In this document: positions 56,060 to 64,000 of the stretch, one piece after another
Layout: every line of letters starts with the position of its first letter
Position numbering within the stretch: the first letter of the stretch is position 1
Assembly (NCBI GenBank): GCA_934047225.1
Contig: OW204001.1
Span: 6,928,201-6,992,200, forward strand
DNA: 64,000 nucleotides
From: Ypsolopha sequella
Taxonomy: Eukaryota > Arthropoda > Insecta > Lepidoptera > Ypsolophidae
Direction of reading: 5' to 3'
Notes under the pieces: generated by a model
The model's database searches: none
Seen by the model: the letters and a program-made list of their open reading frames with translations, nothing else
Told to the model about the DNA's origin: nothing
Position numbers and translations under genes: made by a program

Positions 56060-59000
56060 ATGAGTGAACTCAGTCAGGAAGAGGTGAGTCTGAGTTTTGT
56101 TTTGTGTATGGACCTTGGCGTATTGCGTATGGCAAATCTAATTTCGTAACAAAACAAAGCGTTGGTGTATGTAACATATTGGCGCATGTTCGGAAGGCTG
56201 CACGTGTGACTGGAACTGATGCTTGGTGTTTTCAGATAAGGAGACGTCGCCTGGCACGACTGGCAGCCCTGGGTGAGCCAGCGCCAGCGCCCTCGCCCGC
56301 CAGCCAGCCCTCAACTCCTGGAGCCTCCCTGCCCTCTCCCGACACTGCCCTGCCGCCACCCTCCCGCCTCACTCCTCCTGCTACCTCCACAGACGCCATT
56401 GCTCCCACAAATGCTGCCAATGCTAACAAAGAACCAAAGTATACGGATCAAGTCAGTAAAAGTGATGTTACTAATCAGAACCAAATACCATCAGACGGTA
56501 TCATTGTCACTGAAAAGTCAGAGAAAAACTTGCTAGATGAAATGCCAGATACAAAAATGACAGACCTGTCCCAGACCAGACAGTACAACAGTTTTGATTC
56601 GATGGGAGACGACACATTATTAACTTGTGGTTCAGGAAGAGTTGGCAGTATCCTCCAGACAGCAGGTGGTGCGGAGGATGTGGGCACACGAGGGGATAGC
56701 ACATCAAGGTCCATGTCTCCAGCACAGTTTGTGGAGCCATCACCGGTGAGGCCACGACCTAGCAATGCATCACCAAGCTGCTCTCGACGGTCACTCTCTA
56801 TGGAGGTGGATGATAGTTCAGAGAGAAATTCACAGTCTGAACAACATCAGGAACCAATGGAGGTGAATATATTAAAACATTTCCAATAATACTTATGTTA
56901 GTAAAACAGATGTAATAATAGTTGTGTCATCAGGTGGAAGACAATGACTCAACAGCGTCCCCTGCCCGTAGCACATCAAGATCACGGACAGTCAGCTGCT
57001 CTGAACTCACAGAGGACCAGCTACGACAGATCACAGCCAAAATACTACAAGTGTCATGGTCTGAGGATAGTGCAGGTATGGCCTTCATATTTTCTGAGCA
57101 TTGGTTATGTTTATTGTAGATCTCGTGATTCTCTCTCGATCCAGGTGCTATAAAGCAAGTACAATAATAAAACTGCACTTTAACTCCAGCTCCAACATTC
57201 ATAACCAATACTAGAACTGTGCTCTCAGAACACTTATAAACCAATGTGCTCTAGTCTTATCTCACTGTCTGTAGCTATTAGTAGTCAATATATTTGTTAT
57301 TGAAAAGTATGTATAATTTATCATACTGATTTCTTTGTGCAATTTGATTAATTTACTTTAACATGATAGAAAACAGAGAAATTTTTAAGTTGCATCCACA
57401 AACTATTATGGCCCCTGTACATGCTGGGCCAGTTAGCTGGATCAGTTACTGGCCTAGCTATTAGCCCATGGTGTCATACTGGCCGGCCAATATGATGCCA
57501 TTACCCACTGTAAACGCTGGCCCAGTCACTGGTCCAGCTTGTATCGGGGCCTTTATATGTGTAAGATATTTAATGGTGTAGCTCGTTTGTAGTGTTTGAT
57601 TAATTGGTTACACTACACACCTTTAAAACTGTAGCCTTATACATAACCATTCTTATTACCTACTAGCCATTTGACCGTGGCTCTGTCTGTGTTTATTAAA
57701 TTCTGTCCTGTTTTTGGCTTGGGTGTTAAATTATTAACACCCCTTGTCAATACATATAATAAAAGAGTAGAATCTGGTGTGTCTGTATGTGGTCTGTACA
57801 TTGAAGAAAATAAAAAAAAATAGGAAGGGGGTGACTAAAAAAGAGTAATAGAACATAAATCAGCGATTTTGAGAATTCTTTTCTGTCTGTGTCTGTTTGT
57901 TATAAACAAATATTTAATTATTTCGTTTACTTTACATAGTGTCATCTATTTAAATGAATAAAAACTTTTAATGTGAAATTAGTTGTGTTACCTTCTTTGA
58001 TGAAATGGGCTAGATACTAAAAATAACTGAAAATTGTAAAGCTAAGTACTCGTATATTAAATAATATTAAAAACTGTAAAAACAAAGTTGTCTGTCTGTA
58101 CATAGATGACATTTAAAAAAATAGTACAATAATATAATTTGTTGCAGGTGGTATTTTTGTGCCATCAGTAGCAGCTGCGATGCTGGATAACCCCAAGCTG
58201 AGTCTCGACGAGCTAGCGTCGGCGGCCATCATGGACGTCATCACGCAACTAGCTGACGGCGCTGACCCCCTCAACCAGAAACTACTCGCTGTCACGGAGA
58301 CCTCCAAGCGATTGAGCGACGACTGTGGAGACGACCTGACGAGTGGGCCTCTCGGCTCCGAAACCGACGTAGATAAATCAGACTGCCCCACGCCATCACT
58401 GCCAATACCCAAAACTATACCTACTCAGGGTCTAGCTGTTAGTTACTTATTTAGATTCTACAATAACATTAATCTCTATGAAAGAGAGCACCCGAAGAAG
58501 AGCTCAGAACCGCCTTTGAGTGATCTGCTACAAAATTTAAGGACATTAATAGTGAATCATTTGGTGCTCGTGTTACAAGGTGGGTTCGAGCTGGGGAAGT
58601 GCAAAAAATCTCCTCTACTTCCATACATTCTGATCGGGAACGCTCCTCTCGGACTCGTCCCTGAACTTCTACTCGCCACGTACTTGGATAAGGAAGTATT
58701 CGATCAGGTGAGTGAGACCATTCTTAATCTTTTCCTTGTAACTCCGCACCCTCTAGCAGGACGATATATGACTAGACTTGTATTTTTTAGGTGTTTACAC
58801 CACTATTATTGGGGGTTCGGGAAGAGATGCGTCGCTGCGTGTCGCCGGCTGTAGGACGCGGTCATGACGCCGCGCTGCGAGCCCTGCGGTCTCTGTGCGA
58901 CATGCGCGCCGGTCCTAGACATTCCCTCCGCCCCATCTGCTCTCTGATCGCGCGTCTACCTAGTCTATGCCCCGACTCCATCTCCACTGCGCCGGGAAGA

Positions 59001-62000
59001 GAAATCGCCAGGACCAGCTTCTTGGGACCTTTCTTTGCTGTAAGTTTCATGACTAGTTATATAGCAGATGCTAGTGACCAAACTTGGCATTGTTTCAAAT
59101 CGATGTGGCTTGTCAACAGCCGTTTACTACTTTCGGATTCCCTTTTCGTACGTTACGTATTGCAATTGTACTGTCAATGTTAATGACCATTCTTATAAAG
59201 ACAATGACTTCTTTCTTGCAAAATGTAAACACGACCCTTGTTCCAGATATCTCTGTTCGCGGAAGAGAACCCTCGGTTAGCGGAGCGGTTGTTCACGTCG
59301 GGATGTGGTCGTCATGGCGACCGGTCGATGGCGTTCGCTCTGCAGCGCGAGGTGGAAGCGAGTCGCAACACGCTCCACAACATCTGCCACAACATCCTCC
59401 TCTGTCCTGACGCCAGAGAACCGTTCCTCAACTACTTCGCTGCTCTGCTGCAGAGGAACGAGCGGAGAGCTCAGTTACAAACTGACGAGCGGTCTTTGGC
59501 CGGTGAGTTTAAAGCTCTTGTTATTTGTGCTCCGTTTGTTTATCAAAAGATCTAAGTTTTGATTTACGGTGATTTAAGGCGAGGGTATTCGTGTTTTCCA
59601 GGATACACGACATATTATTTTGTGTTTTATTTGTAAATAACAATTGTTTAAATTTTGCAAAAAATATATGTCGTATTTCACACTATTACTTGCATTTTCC
59701 TCATCCAATAAAATCGCAAAAATAGGCCTATACTACGCTTTATTTCATTTCAGTTATATTAGGTATTGACAATAAAATTTATACCAAAATAAACGTCGTA
59801 AAAAAATGTGTTATAAAACGGCCGTCATATATCTAATTCCAAAATAATAAATAAAAACACCTCTAAATCACGAGTTTTCTAGGCGGCTCGCTCCAACTGA
59901 GCAGGATAGACGAGTCTAAAATGAATGTTTGGAGCAGGACAAATTTCTCTAAATACCCTCGCCTTAACACGTCTATAAACAGACTAAACAGAGCACTGAT
60001 CTAGATGCGCGGGGGGCAAGCTTTAATTTTCGTAGAGATGTTCCATGTTATAAATTATATTTATTCAAAATTTAAAAGAATATTTATCAAAAATTTAAAA
60101 AAATACAATATAATTAGTATGGGAGGGGAGGTCACGTCTCCCTCTAACTCCGACACTTGCATGCATGTCTAACACCTAATGAAAGATAAAGGGCAAACTG
60201 ATTAAAAGAGCAGTTTTTATTCAATTAGGAATCGAGGTTTATTGCCGGTGATAACTAGGTCAGATAATTTAAATTTTAAAATGTTTTCTCAGATAGACTG
60301 ACGCTTCAATAAAGAGCTATAATATAAACATGGGTCTGATTGCGTCGCGTTTACTTGCGACGATAAACGTACAGTTAATGATCGACAGAAATAGATTTTC
60401 GTGCGAATGTCGCTCACCTCCGCCGCTTCTATCTATTAGTTACACTATTCTGTACTGGCGGAAATCCAATTATTTTCCTTTCCAAGTTTCTTATTTGATA
60501 TTTGAAACATGTAAATATTTTGTTTACACAGTCGTGTCGTCTGTTACAAAAATTGTTTTTACAACTCAAATTACTTTGCAGAATTTATGGTCAAAGGAAA
60601 GGAGGGCGCTATTATTATTTTGCATTTTAACTCTAACCTTGACTCGAATTGCTTACACATGCTGATTAAATGTGATTGTTATTCAAATGAAGGGCTTCAT
60701 TCGATACCAAAACTATCACGTTTACTTTCGAGTGGTTCTAAACAAGCATTGAATCAGGAAGGAAAATTTATTAACAAAGCAATGGCCACACGCACGTTCT
60801 TGGAATACATTATTTCTTTAAATTATATTAAATGAAAGGTCTTTTTACGGCCTCTGTGGCCGAGTGGTACAGCGCTTGTCTGCCTGCTAACCCAAAGGTC
60901 GTGGATTCGATCCCCGTGGTGCACATTAATCTGTGTTTGGTCTACTTGCTTCAGAAGGGGCGGTAAACCGTTGGCCTATTTGTCTCCGAAGTACGGCGCG
61001 GCGATAGGGCTCACCACCTACCATGTTTGGGACGTAATAATCATCGGTGAGAAGCGACTGTTCAAAGTGTGAATTGTGACTTGCATATTTTACAGATCAC
61101 ACTTAAATCTCCTTGGGGATTCATGTCGTGAGATATGTGTTATTTTTGGTCTGAAAAAAACACACTTTTTGACCGCGACCTGTTACACAAGTATATACAA
61201 CGATATCATATAATACTAAAGTATATATAAATATATGTCAATAAACAAGGTTATCGTGGTGTAAATGCAATGCATAAATTACCGTGCCGTGCTTTAAACG
61301 ATTCAATTTAGGTCAATAATGAATATCCCACAACAGAAGAATTCCCTATGTACTGACGAAGCTATATTATATCCTAAAAGATAAAATTAAACGCGCATAG
61401 TCAAAATAAAGGAAACATAAACCACATTTCAGTGGAACCAGTGTGAACTGTTAGTGATATTAATAGGGCTCCGATTTGCCCTAAATAACATTTTGTCACA
61501 ACATGATTCCCCAAGGGGGTGTCAGAGGTGTTCCGAGTGTGAACTGTGAAATGCAAGTCACCCTCACCGACGATTATTACGTCACAACGTGATGGGTGGT
61601 GAACCCTATCGCCGTTCTTCGGGCATAAATACACGCTTTTTTGGGCTTGTAGGTAATTTAGATGTTTTTCTTCACCATTCAGCAGCTGGGAAGTATTAGA
61701 CAGCTACAAATAAACTAATTTGTGCATGCCCGATCAGGGATCGAACCTGAGGACCTACTCCGAAGTGACAAAATTCGATCGAATATCGTTCGGTCGTATA
61801 TCCATCTTTATCACACTATGCGTGTGTCAGAGATGGGCGTATGCTCGAACGATAAACGAACGACCGGATCTTGGGAGTACCGGGACAGGATCTCAAGATT
61901 GATGAGCTACCGCCGTATCAATAATAAGGGTCATTTCCCAGGCGACGGGTTCATGCTGAACGTATGCTCGGTGCTGCAACTGTTGTCGGTGCGCATCAAG

Positions 62001-63506
62001 ATGGACCGTGTGTACCCACTCTACGCGTTCCGGCCCGACTTCTGGGCCAACATCAAGGACGATACCAGGCTGTTCTTCTCTTCGCAGGAGGCCACTGACT
62101 GGCTCGAAGCTCTCAGTAAGATCTTTTTTTCTTCTAAGGTCTGTTAAGCAACGTGTTGCGCCATTGTCGATGTAATCTGCTTGAAAAGACGAGTTCGTTG
62201 CAATCCATTTAAAAAATAAGTTCGGCTAGTTGCAGAAAGGGTTTTTAAGTTTTAATGAACCTTTAAAACTGATGCCACCCTTTACATTGTTTTTGCAAGT
62301 GACAGCACTGATTTTAAAGTTTCATTAAACTTAAAAACTCTTTCTGCAACTGGCCGTTATATGCCAAATGGTTCATTCAACCTGCGGGACTATTATGTAT
62401 CTCTAGTTGCCAACTGGACTGGGTGTCTATCATCAAAAATATAGATATACTATCGAATTCTGATTGTCTAACGATATGTTCGCACTTGAAGTGACGACAC
62501 AGTTCGTAAATAATTCAATACCAACTAAAGGAAATTTTGAAAGTTCAGTATTTATCTACGTTTTTGATGATAGGCACCCGGTCCAGTTGGCAACCAAAGA
62601 TACAGAATATGGGGGCGGGTCGCTTTGATTGAGTTATGCTGCGAACGGGCAGACAGGGTCCGCTTTAAGAGTTTCAGTTTTTAAACCATTGAGGTAACTT
62701 TCCATCATCATTTTTATTCGTATAAGAATAATCAGTAATAAAACTGGTCAAACAATACAACGAAGAAGAGTTCTTTCAAATTTATTTACAAGATTTAGGT
62801 TACAAAATTGAGATAATCTGCTCTAACGATTTCAAAATTATGTATCACATAGTTATAATATTTAAACAGAATAATTAAAACTTTATATTTGTCTTAAATA
62901 GAAAAAATGTTCATGATTTATATAAAAACGGCTCACCTCAATACGTGTTATGATCGGGAAAGCCGACCAGTTTCAACAGATTTAGACTGCCTTCATCTGG
63001 GCGAGTGAAGACGTTTACGCCCTTCACTCGCCCAGATGAAGGCAGTCTAAATCTGCTGAAGCCTGAAACTGGTCGGCTTTCCCGATCATAACACGTATTG
63101 AGGTGAGCCGTTTTTATATAAATCATGAATTATCCTCAAGTTTCATTTAATTCTATAATAGAAAATGTTCATTAATGGGATAACGCTGCGCGTGCGTAAA
63201 GTCGGCATTTTCCGCACTTGTGCTATAAAAAATTATACGAAACTCGTGCGAGAAACGTTTCATCGCTCTCGTATCGTAATATACTATTAATCCACGGGTA
63301 CCTCATGCAAATTTGGGACTTCGTTTTTCCTGCCGCATGTTAATTTTGACATGAACAAGAGCTAACTGGGTATTCCCTGTTGCAGATAAGGACTCTGCCC
63401 ACAAGTGGCCAGAAGCGAAGTTCCAGACAGTGTGCTGGTTCCTGACACTGCACATGCATCACGTCGCTCTCATTCCAGCGCTGCATACGCATCAGCGACG
63501 GATCCG
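56060..63506 (+). CDS. UBE4B: Ubiquitin conjugation factor E4 B, N-terminal part (gene continues past right edge)
   Basis: Eight exons: 56060-56083, 56236-56862, 56934-57075, 58148-58707, 58791-59039, 59247-59502, 61942-62115, 63386-63506; phases agree, giving 717 codons plus two bases. The start MSELSQEEIRRRRLARLAAL matches the characteristic UBE4B N-terminus. A low-complexity Pro/Ser/Thr region follows (about 20-215), then LTEDQLRQITAKILQVSW, then the Ufd2 core (SDLLQNLRTLIVNHLVLVLQ, FLGPFFAISLFAEENP, GDGFMLNVCSVLQLL, FLTLHMHHVALIP). UBE4B/Ufd2 is an E3/E4 that lengthens ubiquitin chains with E2 partners and p97/VCP. The C-terminal U-box and the rest of the core lie beyond 64000. It is divergent from Tor copy B. 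Confidence 0.93.
57410..57551. mobile_element. GC-rich foldback element in UBE4B intron 3
   Basis: Outer arms GGCCCCTGTACATGCTGGGC and CCAGCTTGTATCGGGGCC are inverted matches. The centre ATGGTGTCATACTGGCCGGC with its inverse forms a second palindrome around GGCCGGCC. Confidence 0.65.
57755..57890. repeat. dispersed repeat, copy 2 (see 108-225)
   Basis: Matches 108-225 through AGAGTAGAA, GGTGTGTCTGTA, TGTACATTGAAGAAAA and AGAGTAATAGAA, with an insertion in this copy. Confidence 0.55.
59578..59963. mobile_element. 386 bp TTAA-flanked MITE in UBE4B intron 6
   Basis: Ends GGCGAGGGTATT and AATACCCTCGCC are perfect 12 bp inverted repeats directly flanked by TTAA on both sides (59574-59577, 59964-59967), the target duplication of piggyBac-type elements. 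Interior AT-rich, no coding potential. Confidence 0.75.
59964..60848. other. part of UBE4B intron 6 without recognised content
   Basis: About 0.9 kb between the TTAA-flanked MITE and the SINE. Open frames here (for example 60330-60665 and 60587-60835) have no recognisable domain and no splice context; treated as intronic. Confidence 0.5.
60849..61138 (+). mobile_element. tRNA-derived SINE in UBE4B intron 6
   Basis: The clearest tRNA-like head of the family: A box TGGCCGAGTGG (60857-60867) and B box GGATTCGATCC (60903-60913). Then GGCGATAGGGCTCACCACC, GGGACGTAATAATCATCGGT and a CTCCTTGGGGATTCATG end. The acceptor-stem positions do not pair, so it is not a working tRNA gene. Confidence 0.82.
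61501..61920 (-). mobile_element. tRNA-derived SINE interrupted by a small insertion
   Basis: Minus-orientation SINE: tail GGGGGTGTCAGAGGTGTTCC (about 61515), body ACGTCACAACGTGATGGGTG, inverted B box in GATCAGGGATCGAACCTGA (about 61730). Compared with 38083-38374 the sequence breaks after GAACCTGA (about 61748) and resumes at TCTCAAGATTGATGAGCTAC (about 61890), implying an insert of roughly 140 bp. The SINE ends about 20 bp before the acceptor of UBE4B exon 7. Confidence 0.75.
62224..62355. mobile_element. foldback MITE in UBE4B intron 7
   Basis: Left GGCTAGTTGCAGAAAGGGTT and right ACTCTTTCTGCAACTGGCC are inverted copies, continuing inward through TTTAAGTTTTAATGAA and TTCATTAAACTTAAA. Confidence 0.75.
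62397..62603. mobile_element. 207 bp MITE, copy 2 (see 32312-32518)
   Basis: Ends GTATCTCTAGTTGCC and GGCAACCAAAGATAC; same length and internal order as copy 1 (GAAGTGACGACACAG, AATTCAATACC, TTTTTGATGATAGGCACC). Confidence 0.8.
62910..63129. repeat. 220 bp near-perfect palindrome in UBE4B intron 7
   Basis: Left arm 62910-63010 and right arm 63022-63129 are almost identical inverted copies (TTCATGATTTATATAAAAAC outermost; GGGCGAGTGAAG innermost) around an 11-base spacer ACGTTTACGCC. The only clear difference is a segment of about 7 bp missing from the left arm near CAGTTTCAACAG. Confidence 0.9.
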
Positions 63507-64000
63507 GTGAGCATTGGACAGGGAACGAATGAGAATGGGAATGAATGAATGAAAATGAGAAGGATTTTCTTTTTGCAATGTAGGTACATACATAGATTAC
63601 ACTTATTGCACGTAAGGTCTTATTTAATAATGAAACGAACTAAATTTAAAACGGGAAAATATGACATATTCATTAAACCAAAGTTTTAATTAATTAATTT
63701 GTTTATATTATACTTCTTAACATTTTATTTATATTGCATTTACATTACATTGCATTTACATTAATGAAATTAACATGTTTGTGTTCAAACATATAGATAA
63801 ATTCACTCAAATAAAAGATGTACATCATTTTAACACTCGCCATAAGGATAGGCTACACTACCGACATCTAGAATAAAAATGTTAAACAAAATTTATACTT
63901 GCGATTGTCGACACTTGGTGAAACTTGAAACACATTTTGAGTTAAAAGCACTTGTACTGTAGTTTCACTTTATTTACGTTTTCTCCCAACTGGTTTCGGA
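63507..64000. other. start of UBE4B intron 8
   Basis: Donor GTGAGC at 63507. AT-rich sequence to the edge with no acceptor followed by UBE4B-like coding found; the next exon is outside the window. Confidence 0.55.

Larger units (their letters stand above)
57076..58147. other. UBE4B intron 3
   Basis: 1.07 kb. Contains a foldback element (57410-57551) and the second copy of the 108-225 repeat (57755-57890). Otherwise AT-rich, nothing recognised. Confidence 0.55.
62116..63385. other. UBE4B intron 7
   Basis: 1.27 kb holding two MITEs (62224-62355, 62397-62603) and a 220 bp palindrome (62910-63129). The remaining parts are AT-rich with no recognised content. Confidence 0.6.

Noticed and set aside
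60330..60835. Open frames in UBE4B intron 6
   Set aside because: No similarity to UBE4B or other families and no fitting splice sites; UBE4B exons 6 and 7 join in phase without them.
60849..60925. tRNA gene
   Set aside because: A and B boxes are present, but the acceptor and T stems do not pair and the body matches the SINE family seen five more times; it is the SINE head.
1..64000. CRISPR array, operon or bacterial-type system
   Set aside because: No regular direct-repeat/spacer array; genes are spliced and monocistronic as in an animal genome.

Overview
The window is from an insect nuclear genome, most likely a moth or butterfly (Lepidoptera). Evidence: GT-AG spliced animal genes, AT-rich introns, and very dense short mobile elements of lepidopteran type (tRNA-headed SINEs, Helitron ends in CTAG-T, mariners, many foldback MITEs). 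It also carries two Tor genes, an arrangement I recall being reported for Bombyx mori. Exons were reconstructed by hand from splice sites, reading phase and remembered family sequences. No alignment or database search was run.

Layout, left to right. (1) 1-4837: the first three coding exons of Arpc2 (Arp2/3 complex subunit 2) on the minus strand; the gene runs off the left edge. (2) 7183-23478: a complete target-of-rapamycin kinase gene on the plus strand (Tor copy A, 12 exons, 2428 codons). (3) 23479-32776: 9.3 kb of intergenic DNA made almost wholly of transposons, including a 933 bp Helitron derivative and a TTAA-flanked inverted-repeat element with a decayed RTE-type LINE inside. (4) 32777-37169: a two-exon cytidine deaminase gene, plus strand, its 3.9 kb intron holding two DNA transposons. 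(5) 37607-53793: a second complete Tor gene, minus strand (Tor copy B, 11 exons, 2425 codons). (6) 56060 to the right edge: the first eight exons of UBE4B (ubiquitin chain elongation factor E4 B), plus strand.

The centre is the pair of Tor paralogues, arranged tail to tail around the cytidine deaminase gene. They share ten intron positions and phases, so they arose by DNA duplication and not by retroposition. Copy A has one extra intron, inside the catalytic loop. Both keep the ATP lysine, GDRHPSN loop, DFG, FRB core and FATC tail. Copy B is the more diverged in the FRB and kinase domains. Each copy also has a decayed partial duplicate of one of its own exons in an intron (exon 10 in A, exon 8 in B).

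The other genes are not a pathway unit with Tor: Arpc2 serves actin branching, cytidine deaminase pyrimidine salvage, UBE4B ubiquitin chain extension. The gene order is best read as a synteny block.
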